Positions 1-6,492 of a stretch of DNA of 20,179 bases are shown in pieces. Below the pieces are notes generated by a model. It did no database searches. It was given only the letters and a program-made list of their open reading frames with translations, and was not told the DNA's origin. Position 1 is the first letter of the stretch, and each line of letters starts with the position of its first letter. Origin of the DNA: an uncultured Lachnospiraceae bacterium (lineage in GTDB: Bacteria; Bacillota; Clostridia; Lachnospirales; Lachnospiraceae); assembly GCA_910585005.1 (NCBI GenBank), contig CAJUCN010000005.1, positions 1 through 20,179 of the forward strand, read 5' to 3'. The translations under genes and the position numbers were made by a program.

Positions 1-2
1 TC

Positions 3-665
3 CATGATGACAATGTCTACTGCAAATATTATGAAGTGGTCTATATCCTTTTCCACATGGGGCTGCGGATTTCAGAGTTCTGCGGGCTGACTTTGCGGGA
101 TATTGACCTGGAAAACAAAATCCTCAACATTGACCACCAGCTCCAGCGGACTGCGAACATGAAGCTGGTGATTGAATCCACGAAGACAAATGCGGGTACG
201 AGGAAACTGCCCATGACGGAAGATGTGGCGCAATGTTTCCGGGGCATCATTGAGGACCGGGAAGCGCCAGGGAATGAGAAGATTATAGGCGGATACACGG
301 GATTCCTGTTTTTGGATAAGAATGGGAACCCGGAAGTGGCAATGCACTGGGAGCATCGTTTCAATCATATAGTCAAACGGTACAATGAGATTTACCGGGT
401 GCAGATGCCGAACATCACGCCCCATGTCTGCCGTCATACCTACTGCAGCAACATGGCAAAGTCGGGCATGAACCCAAAGACGCTCCAGTATCTGATGGGG
501 CATAGCGATATCGGGGTGACGCTGAATACATACACGCACCTCGGACTGGAGGATGCTGCGGATGAACTGAAGCGGATGGAGGATTTGGAAACAGCAAGGA
601 AGGAACTGGAAAAGGCGAAGGGTGAAAAGCCTGTATCGCAGAAAATGTTCCGGGCAATTCGATAG
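3..665 (+). CDS. int: Tyrosine recombinase (integrase) of a Tn916/Tn1549-type conjugative element, 5'-truncated by window edge
   Basis: This is the catalytic part of a tyrosine site-specific recombinase that integrates and excises a mobile element. The reading frame is open from base 3, so the real start and the arm-binding and core-binding N-terminal domains lie outside the window. Counting from the GTG at 36, the catalytic set is complete: Arg11 (GLRISE), Lys50 (ESTKTNAGTR), His130 and Arg133 (HVCRHTY), His156 (GHSDIG) and the nucleophile Tyr166 (NTYTHL). These motifs closely resemble Tn916-family integrases (from memory of that family). The C-terminal 35 or so residues are charged and probably helical. 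In that family int sits at one end of the element next to the attachment site, so an element boundary may lie just downstream. A terminator follows within 15 bases. The family call is strong; which element it belongs to cannot be told. Confidence 0.93.
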   Translation, partial: HDDNVYCKYYEVVYILFHMGLRISEFCGLTLRDIDLENKILNIDHQLQRTANMKLVIESTKTNAGTRKLPMTEDVAQCFRGIIEDREAPGNEKIIGGYTGFLFLDKNGNPEVAMHWEHRFNHIVKRYNEIYRVQMPNITPHVCRHTYCSNMAKSGMNPKTLQYLMGHSDIGVTLNTYTHLGLEDAADELKRMEDLETARKELEKAKGEKPVSQKMFRAIR

Positions 666-677
666 AGGATGGCAAGG

Positions 678-704
678 CGCTCTGCTTCACGGTAGGGCGT
701 TTTC
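678..704 (+). terminator. Intrinsic terminator after the integrase
   Basis: The stem CGCTCTGC (678-685) pairs with GTAGGGCG (692-699) through eight positions, two of them G-U, around the loop TTCACG. TTTT and a further T-rich stretch follow. It separates integrase transcription from the next operon. Confidence 0.7.
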
Positions 705-735
705 TTAATTTTCAGTAAAATATTATGGAAATATC

Positions 736-764
736 TTGTGATTATCAACCAAACGGTTTATAAT
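736..764 (+). promoter_or_regulatory. Sigma-A-type promoter for the HTH/PLD operon
   Basis: The -35 box TTGTGA (736-741) and a perfect -10 box TATAAT (759-764) are separated by 17 bases. The start codon of the HTH gene is about 24 bases further on, after a GGAGGTG ribosome binding site (777-783). Confidence 0.75.
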
Positions 765-787
765 AAATATATCAGTGGAGGTGAATC

Positions 788-1039
788 ATGACAACATCAG
801 ATATGGTAAGAGAGTTGTGTGAGAAACAGAACATTAGTCTTGCGGAGCTTTGCAGACGTATTGGTCAGACCCCGCAGAATTTTAATAAAAAACTGAAACG
901 AGGCACAGTTTCTTTCGAGGAAATGCTAGCAATTGCAGAGGCGTTGGATGTCGGGTATGAGCAGGCATTTGTGCTTGCTGACGGAGAAAAAATAGGTATG
1001 TATGAAAATGTAAATGGAGAGGAAATGTGTAATGAATGA
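788..1039 (+). CDS. Small XRE/Cro-type helix-turn-helix protein
   Basis: This is an 83-residue protein that is almost entirely one helix-turn-helix domain of the lambda-repressor/XRE type. Residues 4-62 carry the pattern: 'ISLAELCRRIGQTPQNFNKKL' spans the positioning and recognition helices, and a 'MLAIAEALDV' helix follows. It probably binds DNA as a dimer and may control its own operon. The ATG at 788 is supported by GGAGGTG six bases upstream and by a good promoter. Its stop overlaps the start of the next gene, so the two are probably translationally coupled. It is the first gene of an AT-rich four-gene set next to an integrase, which fits a mobile-element regulator. Such small XRE proteins are common and could also act as an antitoxin-like partner; the sequence does not decide this. 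Confidence 0.85.
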   Translation: MTTSDMVRELCEKQNISLAELCRRIGQTPQNFNKKLKRGTVSFEEMLAIAEALDVGYEQAFVLADGEKIGMYENVNGEEMCNE

Positions 1040-1793
1040 GAAGCAATTTTTAAAGACGATGATAGAAACTGTGAAATACGATGATGATTTTCAGAATAAA
1101 GATGATATATTGGGAATCCTAAGGTACTCTATTGTCACTTTTGAAAAAACTGGGGCCTTTACTTATGTGCCTAATCAAAGGCAGGAATATATGCGTTTAA
1201 GAGTACCCATTCCAATGCTGAAAAAAGCAAAAGAGTATAAAGATATTTTTTATGATTTAGCAAATGATATTTATATTCCAAATGATGACTATGATTTGTA
1301 CGGAGTTGATATTAGACCAAAGTTGGTGGAATTGGAAGATGATGGACAAACCGAACATGATGTTGCCTTCGATGAAATCAAAGAAGTTATCGTTCAAGGC
1401 ATACGAAATGCAAAGTACACTATTTGGGCTGCAGTTGCTTGGTTTTCAGATCGGGATATTTTTCAAGAACTGCTTGCAAAGAAAAAGCAAGGAGTAAATA
1501 TTAGAATTATTACATCAAATGAAAAGTCTAATATGACTTTGATGGGAGAATTGGAAAAGAATTTTGATGTAGTAAAAGTTCCACTCAAAGGTGCATACTT
1601 GTCTAATCGTTTGCACGATAAGTTTTGTATTATAGACTTTGAATTTGTAATGCATGGTTCATATAACTGGAGCAAGGCAGCACAGTATAATGATGAAACT
1701 TTAGCAACAGCATTAGATAGAGATTTTGTAAAGAAATTTGCTGATGAATTTATGAGACTTTACAATGGATACAATGGAGAATTTGCTTGGTAA
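1032..1793 (+). CDS. Phospholipase D-like (single HKD) protein, putative nuclease
   Basis: The protein has 253 residues if started at the ATG at 1032, which has GGAGAGG (1016-1022) nine bases upstream and overlaps the HTH stop. An in-frame ATG at 1014 has no such site. The C-terminal half (about 110-245) is a PLD fold: strand 'YTIWAAVAWFSD', then 'VNIRIITSNEKSN', then the catalytic HxKx4D motif at His195, Lys197 and Asp202, followed by GSYNWS (209-214) and a downstream acidic 'NDET' (220-223). Only one HKD motif is present, as in the Nuc/endonuclease branch, whose members dimerise to build one active site. The N-terminal 105 residues match no family I recognise. There is no signal peptide, so it is probably cytoplasmic. 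A nuclease role is inferred; a lipid or other phosphodiester substrate is possible. Confidence 0.85.
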   Translation: MNEKQFLKTMIETVKYDDDFQNKDDILGILRYSIVTFEKTGAFTYVPNQRQEYMRLRVPIPMLKKAKEYKDIFYDLANDIYIPNDDYDLYGVDIRPKLVELEDDGQTEHDVAFDEIKEVIVQGIRNAKYTIWAAVAWFSDRDIFQELLAKKKQGVNIRIITSNEKSNMTLMGELEKNFDVVKVPLKGAYLSNRLHDKFCIIDFEFVMHGSYNWSKAAQYNDETLATALDRDFVKKFADEFMRLYNGYNGEFAW

Positions 1794-1832
1794 GAGCAAC
1801 ATTATTTTGCCAATTGTGAGGAGGTGCAGGTG

Positions 1833-2606
1833 ATGGATAAGTTTATTGAGTTTATGCAAAATGCGTGGGTTATAGGTATTGCTGGAGGAACTATAAGCGG
1901 AATAATAGTCTATTACATTACAGTCTATGTTTTGGACAGGAAGAAAAAGAGTGACCATAGAAGGAATATTACATATGCAAACAATGCAGTATTAGATGTC
2001 TTAAGACCCTATATTGCAAACTCTGGATTGCCGAATAAAAAAGAGTTGGAAACAATAATAAATTCAATATCAAGGCAATATGGTGTAAAGCATGATGAAA
2101 TGAATTCTGTCTCTACCTTTTATGAAGATTTAGTATTGGAGTTTATAGGGAACTTATATATCCCAGGCGAGGTAAAAAAGAAAAATATTGAAAAACTGTT
2201 AGAGAATATCGATATTCTAAAAAATGAGACAATAGTTGAATCTGAACAGGCTCAGGCACAGGTGGCTAAAGGAAAAACAGTTCAAGTAATAGGTATTTTA
2301 GTTGGAGCATTATCAGTAATAGTTTCCATTTTGGCTGGTGCAATTGCGAGTGGTAGTGGAAAGGGTAGTTTTAACCTTATTGTTGGAATAATAAGTGCTT
2401 TTTCCGTTATTATAACAATGGTTTTAGCTGTCTGGTCTTATTTAAAAACTAATAAGAGTTCAAAAATATATAGAAATCATGGTAGTAAAATTAAAGGCTA
2501 TGTTGTAGATCGAGACTATTTAAGAATGCAGAATTGTGGAACAGATATGAATGATGCGTTTAATGACTATTTTTCTTTTATAAATTATTTTAAGGAAGAT
2601 GAATGA
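1833..2606 (+). CDS. Uncharacterised three-segment membrane protein of the accessory operon
   Basis: The protein has 257 residues from the ATG at 1833, chosen because AGGAGGTG (1819-1826) lies six bases upstream; the in-frame GTG at 1824 overlaps that site. Hydrophobic segments lie at about residues 12-34, 149-172 and 180-204. The first is followed by a positive cluster (DRKKKSDHRR), placing the middle domain (35-148) in the cytoplasm by the positive-inside rule. That middle domain is helical and charged, with 'ESEQAQAQVAKGK' just before the second segment. A soluble tail of about 50 residues follows the third segment. I do not recognise the family. The gene lies 39 bases after the PLD-like gene and overlaps or abuts the next gene, so it belongs to the same operon. 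An N-terminal anchor plus a membrane hairpin beside a putative nuclease is a layout seen in some defence cassettes, but this is inference only. Confidence 0.75.
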   Translation: MDKFIEFMQNAWVIGIAGGTISGIIVYYITVYVLDRKKKSDHRRNITYANNAVLDVLRPYIANSGLPNKKELETIINSISRQYGVKHDEMNSVSTFYEDLVLEFIGNLYIPGEVKKKNIEKLLENIDILKNETIVESEQAQAQVAKGKTVQVIGILVGALSVIVSILAGAIASGSGKGSFNLIVGIISAFSVIITMVLAVWSYLKTNKSSKIYRNHGSKIKGYVVDRDYLRMQNCGTDMNDAFNDYFSFINYFKEDE

Positions 2607-2607
2607 T

Positions 2608-3132
2608 ATGTATGCGAAACTTGAAACATTATGGAATGAGATGATAAAAGAAGCTGAGCGTAGCAGTAAAACTGATGAAAATACTATTCTCAATAAAGAA
2701 AGAAAAATGGTTTTTCAGAAAATATTTGAGGAAATTTATAATAAAATCAAAAGTCAAAATATGAGGAATGAGGTAGTGTTTTTAGATAGACATAAAGTAG
2801 CTGCAATTATCATTTGTTCGGTTATAAAAACAAAGATTTTTGAATGTCGAATTATAGATGAGAATGAGGTGTTTTTAGGAAATTATTGCTTGGCATTATC
2901 TGCGGGTTTGTCATATTTACAATATGAACTCAATCAAATGTTGCAGGAGAAGGGGAAATTACCAATCGAGAAAATCATTTTTCCAGATGTAATGTATGGG
3001 AAATTAAGCTATAAAGAGAATCTAATAAATATGCTCTATTTTTCTGATTTGGAAGATAGTTTAAATATTTTAGGATTGGCCAATATTATGTTTTTATTGG
3101 AGCAAATTAATTTATTGCAAAAGCAGGACTAA
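2608..3132 (+). CDS. Uncharacterised soluble protein, last gene of the accessory operon
   Basis: The protein has 174 residues from the ATG at 2608, or 177 from the in-frame ATG at 2599 that overlaps the previous stop. The weak site AAGGAAG (2592-2598) is better spaced for 2608. The product is Lys/Glu-rich at the N-terminus and more hydrophobic later (DRHKVAAIIICSVIKTKIF and GNYCLALSAGLSYLQYEL), but nothing is long enough to be a convincing membrane anchor. No catalytic motif was recognised. Its AT-rich composition matches the three genes before it, and one or zero bases separate it from the membrane-protein gene, so it is very likely co-transcribed and co-acquired with them. Function unknown. 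Confidence 0.65.
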   Translation: MYAKLETLWNEMIKEAERSSKTDENTILNKERKMVFQKIFEEIYNKIKSQNMRNEVVFLDRHKVAAIIICSVIKTKIFECRIIDENEVFLGNYCLALSAGLSYLQYELNQMLQEKGKLPIEKIIFPDVMYGKLSYKENLINMLYFSDLEDSLNILGLANIMFLLEQINLLQKQD

Positions 3133-3250
3133 GATAAATGATATGTCCCCACCTGCGATTGCGAACATAAAATTGGTGGTGGATTAAGTCAAACGGAGTG
3201 CAGGGGGCATTTGACGTACTTCCTATCCTTTTGTATCAATTAGGCTTATG

Positions 3251-3280
3251 TTGTTTCACACCATAGGTTTATGGTAGAAT
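3251..3280 (+). promoter_or_regulatory. Possible extended -10 promoter upstream of the phosphatase gene
   Basis: TGGTAGAAT (3272-3280) is an extended -10 element (TGn plus TAGAAT). A weak -35, TTGTTT (3251-3256), lies 18 bases before TAGAAT. The inverted repeat CCATA/TATGG overlaps it. If used, the leader before the phosphatase start would be about 180 bases long. Confidence 0.4.
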
Positions 3281-3287
3281 AACCGCA

Positions 3288-3325
3288 GTAGTAAAACTCC
3301 CCAATTCTTACTACGTTTTTACTAC
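3288..3325. repeat. Inverted/direct repeat of GTAGTAAAA / TTTTACTAC
   Basis: GTAGTAAAA (3288-3296) is the exact reverse complement of TTTTACTAC (3317-3325). A further TTACTAC (3308-3314) repeats the right half in direct orientation. Such clusters could be recombinase or regulator binding sites, or form a leader hairpin; the sequence alone does not decide. Confidence 0.6.
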
Positions 3326-3464
3326 GATTGACGGCTTCAACTTGCCACATTTTGCCCCGTTTTGCTTATGCTGTGATTTTTTTAACAATTTTATTTGAAA
3401 AGATAAACCTTGCAAATCGCGCCAAAACACGGCAAATCAAAGCATTTTAGGAGGAAAAATAAAC

Positions 3465-3929
3465 ATGATTTCGATACTTTTTGTCTGCCACGGCAACATT
3501 TGCCGCAGCACCATGGCCGAGAGCGTCCTATCCCACATGATCTCCCAGCGTGGCCTTTCAAATGACTTTCACATTGCATCCGCTGCCACCAGCAGGGAGG
3601 AGATTGGCAATCCGCCCCATCATGGAACGGTCAGAAAGCTCCGTGAGGTCGGTGTGCCAGTAGTGCCTCACCGCGCTGTACAGATGACGAAGAAAGATTA
3701 TGAAGCATATGATTATCTTATTGGTATGGATGATTGGAATATCCGTAACATGCAAAGGATCACAGGCGGAGACCCCCAAAACAAAATTTATAAGCTGTTG
3801 GAATTTGCAAACAGTACCAGAGATATTGCAGATCCCTGGTATACAGGTAATTTTGACGTGACTTATGATGATATTATGGAGGGATGTGAGGCGCTCCTTA
3901 AGAAACTCTCTTTAACCACAAATTTTTAA
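3465..3929 (+). CDS. Low-molecular-weight protein tyrosine phosphatase
   Basis: The 154-residue cytoplasmic phosphatase has the usual length of the LMW-PTP family. It removes phosphate from protein tyrosine, or in some members arginine, through a cysteinyl-phosphate. The P-loop CX5R is at Cys8-Arg14 (VCHGNICRS), and the general acid is in the DPWY motif at Asp123 (DIADPWYTG). Start ATG 3465 has AGGAGG (3449-3454) ten bases upstream. It is a single-gene unit: a gene-free region lies before it and a hairpin after it, convergent with the epimerase-like gene. Bacterial members often act with a tyrosine kinase on exopolysaccharide production, but no kinase or polysaccharide operon is adjacent, so the target is unknown. 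Confidence 0.93.
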   Translation: MISILFVCHGNICRSTMAESVLSHMISQRGLSNDFHIASAATSREEIGNPPHHGTVRKLREVGVPVVPHRAVQMTKKDYEAYDYLIGMDDWNIRNMQRITGGDPQNKIYKLLEFANSTRDIADPWYTGNFDVTYDDIMEGCEALLKKLSLTTNF

Positions 3930-3958
3930 GCCTTCCTTGCGAAGAGGCGGCTAAAATT

Positions 3959-3995
3959 TCTGCCCTGAAAGCTGTTACATAGCGTTCAGGGCAGA
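3959..3995. terminator. Hairpin between convergent genes, probable bidirectional terminator
   Basis: TCTGCCCTGAA (3959-3969) and TTCAGGGCAGA (3985-3995) form an 11-bp perfect stem, with an inner GCT/AGC pairing around GTTACAT. On the minus strand the hairpin is followed by AAATTTT, giving a T-rich end for the epimerase-like gene. The plus-strand side lacks an immediate T run, so termination of the phosphatase transcript is less certain. Confidence 0.75.
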
Positions 3996-4032
3996 TCTCA
4001 TATAAAGCAATGTTTTTGTCCAGAATAGATGT

Positions 4033-5052
4033 TTATGATTCCACAACAGTTTTGACAGCCTGCTCCATTGCCGAAACGACCTTGTCGCACCATGCGTCAA
4101 ATTCTGGATCCTCCGTTTGACATTCAGGATGGGAGAGCACATATTCAATACAGGAACGGATTCCCTGATCAGCCCGGACTGTGGCGGTGAATCCAGGAAC
4201 CAGCCGCTTTAATTTCGTGTTGTCAAACACTACGGTGTTGGATTTGTCTCCCAAAAGGCTTCCGGCGAAATCATAGTTGCTGCATGCGTCTAAAAACTCG
4301 GAAGACACATGGACGGCATTTAGTTTGACGTTCAGTGCATCTGCAATAATCTGGTAAATCTGGTTCCATGTTAGGGATTCATCGGAAGTGATCTGGACAG
4401 CTTCCCCAATAGCATGGATATTGCCTAGGAGTCCTACAAAAGCTTTGGCAAAGTCGGAATTATGGGTAAGAGTCCATAGGGAAGTGCCATCTCCATGAAT
4501 GATCACTGGTTTCCCTTCTTTCATTCTTTTGACGACAGCGTAACTGCCCTTATCGCCGTGTACGCCAAGGGGAACGGAACGTTCATCATAAGTGTGGCTG
4601 GGACGGACGATGGTTACCGGGAACCCTTTTTCGCGGTATAGATCCATCAGATATTCTTCCCCGGCAATTTTGTTTCTGGAATATTCCCAATAAGGATTTG
4701 CCAAAGGAGTTCCTTCGCTTACACGATAATCCGAGAGTGGCTTTTGATAGGCAGAAGCGGAACTTATGTAAATAAATTGTTTTGTTTTACCTTCAAAGAG
4801 CCGGTAATCACGTTCTAACTGAGAAGGGACAAAAGCGATAAAATCAGCTACCGCATCAAAGGACAGGTCTTTGATCAAAGAACGTACGGCATCTTCGTCA
4901 TTAATATCTGCTTTTAGTTCAATAAGGTTGCCGGTAAGGCCGCTGTTACGGCTGCCGCGGTTTAGCAGGTACAAAGTATGGCCTTGGGATAAAAGAAGTT
5001 TGGAGATGGCCATACTGATAATGCCAGTACCGCCGATAAATAAAATTTTCAT
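4033..5052 (-). CDS. NAD(P)-dependent epimerase/dehydratase-like protein (atypical SDR)
   Basis: The 339-residue protein has an N-terminal Rossmann fold. The dinucleotide loop reads IGGTGIIS (residues 6-13), the variant typical of atypical extended SDRs, including CSP41/isoflavone-reductase-like groups, rather than GxxGxxG. The catalytic-type residues are present: the serine region YISSASAY (95-102) and YSRNK (Tyr124, Lys128). NRGS (31-34) after the second strand is compatible with NADP binding. The C-terminal half (about 180-339) would bind the substrate. It probably acts on a nucleotide sugar or related sugar, but the substrate cannot be read from sequence. Start: AGGAGG at 5060-5065 (minus strand), seven bases before the ATG. 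It is divergent from the beta-helix protein gene, which hints at a shared carbohydrate theme. Confidence 0.85.
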   Translation of the reverse strand: MKILFIGGTGIISMAISKLLLSQGHTLYLLNRGSRNSGLTGNLIELKADINDEDAVRSLIKDLSFDAVADFIAFVPSQLERDYRLFEGKTKQFIYISSASAYQKPLSDYRVSEGTPLANPYWEYSRNKIAGEEYLMDLYREKGFPVTIVRPSHTYDERSVPLGVHGDKGSYAVVKRMKEGKPVIIHGDGTSLWTLTHNSDFAKAFVGLLGNIHAIGEAVQITSDESLTWNQIYQIIADALNVKLNAVHVSSEFLDACSNYDFAGSLLGDKSNTVVFDNTKLKRLVPGFTATVRADQGIRSCIEYVLSHPECQTEDPEFDAWCDKVVSAMEQAVKTVVES

Positions 5053-5265
5053 GGATAGTCCTCCTGGTGAATAAATTTACAGTTAACGAATGCATTGCCA
5101 ATTTACGGTTCTTATGGCTTTAATAATATTCTAACGTCTGGGGAAGAAAAATGATAGAAAAAAATTGTGAATAAATTGTAAAACTGTCCTGCTTATTCGG
5201 GCATTCATGATTAATTTTTTATATTTTTAAAGATAATATTTATAGAATGGAAGAAAGACAGTTAG

Positions 5266-5271
5266 TATAAT
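5266..5271 (+). promoter_or_regulatory. -10 box (TATAAT) for the beta-helix protein gene
   Basis: TATAAT (5266-5271) lies 44 bases before the start codon at 5315, in an AT-rich region. No good -35 box is visible at 16-18 bases upstream, so an activator may be needed. The ribosome binding site AGGAGGT is at 5301-5307. Confidence 0.45.
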
Positions 5272-5314
5272 GTAGGCAAGAATGGAAGAAATATATTTTC
5301 AGGAGGTATGAATA

Positions 5315-6412
5315 ATGGGGACAGTGTTTAACATTCTTGATTTTGGAGCTGTCGGAGATGGAAAGACAGATTGCACGAAGGCAGTCCAGAATGCTCTTGA
5401 CCAGGCGGCAGAATGTATGGGTATGGTTATGGTGCCGCCCGGGAAGTATTTGGTTGGTTCACTTAGAATGAGGGGACAAGGGGTGTCTCTTGTGGGTACA
5501 CCGGCATGGTCCTACAGAAGCGATGGGGCTTCCGTGTTTATTTTGAATGATGGGAGCGCCAATTGCATGATCGATATATCAGGGGCATTTGGGTGCAGTA
5601 TCATCGGCATGAGTCTTTGTGGAAATGATTTGGGTGATACGGATACCCATCCGATTCACGGGGTTAAACTATATTGGGATCAATATAATGGAGGAAGCGA
5701 AGAAGACAGTCCGGCAATTGACAGTTGCCGTATTGGGCATTTTTCGGGTGATGGGGTTCATTTTGAACATGTGTGGGCTTTTTCTGTCCGTCATTCTATG
5801 CTTCATACGAATGGCGGGAACGGACTTTTTATAGATGGCTGGGATGGTTTTATTTTAGACAATTGGTTCTCTAATAATGATGGATGGGGAATCAAGGGAG
5901 GCGGTGTGGTTGCTTCTATTACTGCCACAGGTAATCGTGTGGAGTGGAACCGTTCTGGCGGATTTTGCATTCCATATGGTGACAGCTATAATTTTACGGG
6001 CAATTTCTTTGATAGAAGCCATGGGCCTGCTATTGAATTTGGAGGAGAGATGCCGGTTTCGTTAGTAACGCTGACAGGAAATATTTTCCGCAGGTCTGGC
6101 GCTTATATTGATAAGGCGTTTGAGGATCCCTATGACAACTGCCATGTCAAATTGCAGAATTGTTCCAACCTGACAGTGATTGGAAATACCATGCGGGTCG
6201 GAAGGAATGATGGCGGCGGCGGAGTACTTTCCCCTGATTATGGAATGATCATCAGAGACTGTCATGAGTGTATCGTAAAGGATAATACCATGATGACAGG
6301 GGCATTAAAGGAACTGATTGTTGAAAATGGAAATAAGAACAGCCAGATAGAAAATAATATTGGGACACTGGCTGATGAGAATACATCAACGGGTTCTGAT
6401 TTGCTAAACTAG
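5315..6412 (+). CDS. Right-handed parallel beta-helix protein, pectate-lyase-3-like
   Basis: The 365-residue protein opens with NILDFGAVGDGKTDCT (residues 6-21), the hallmark of the pectate_lyase_3/GH28-like superfamily. A 'VPPGKYLVGSL' strand follows (40-50). The rest shows short Asn/Gly-rich turns typical of beta-helix coils: 'NGGNGLFIDG', 'LDNWFSNNDGWGIKG', 'ITATGNRVEWNRSGGF', 'VTLTGNIFRRSG' and 'TVIGNTMRVGRNDGG'. This family holds polysaccharide lyases, hydrolases, epimerases and phage tail proteins. No signal peptide is visible, so it looks cytoplasmic, which is unusual for a polysaccharide-degrading enzyme. The start is clear from AGGAGGT seven bases upstream. It is monocistronic, ending at a strong terminator. 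The enzymatic activity is unknown. Confidence 0.85.
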   Translation: MGTVFNILDFGAVGDGKTDCTKAVQNALDQAAECMGMVMVPPGKYLVGSLRMRGQGVSLVGTPAWSYRSDGASVFILNDGSANCMIDISGAFGCSIIGMSLCGNDLGDTDTHPIHGVKLYWDQYNGGSEEDSPAIDSCRIGHFSGDGVHFEHVWAFSVRHSMLHTNGGNGLFIDGWDGFILDNWFSNNDGWGIKGGGVVASITATGNRVEWNRSGGFCIPYGDSYNFTGNFFDRSHGPAIEFGGEMPVSLVTLTGNIFRRSGAYIDKAFEDPYDNCHVKLQNCSNLTVIGNTMRVGRNDGGGGVLSPDYGMIIRDCHECIVKDNTMMTGALKELIVENGNKNSQIENNIGTLADENTSTGSDLLN

Positions 6413-6436
6413 GCTGCTAAATAAGTTAAAATAATG

Positions 6437-6475
6437 AAACGGACCACTTCGCAAGCGTAAGTCGGTCCGTTTTTG
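6437..6475. terminator. Strong bidirectional terminator between convergent genes
   Basis: AAACGGACC (6437-6445) pairs with GGTCCGTTT (6464-6472), with an inner ACTT/AAGT stem, and TTTTT follows. A-rich sequence upstream gives a weaker T-rich tail on the minus strand, so it can serve both the beta-helix gene and the flippase gene. Confidence 0.88.
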
Positions 6476-6492
6476 TTGAAAGAACAGGAAGA

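Larger units (their letters stand above)
3133..3464. other. Gene-free stretch with several small inverted repeats; possible element boundary
   Basis: No credible reading frame was found here. It contains CCATA-GGTT-TATGG (3261-3274), a possible extended -10 box, and three copies of a GTAGTAA/TTACTAC motif (3288-3325). CCACC at the start and GGTGG about 20 bases on could pair weakly. It separates the AT-rich operon from normal-looking chromosomal genes and could hold an element end or an old insertion scar. No tRNA or clear attachment core is visible. Confidence 0.5.
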
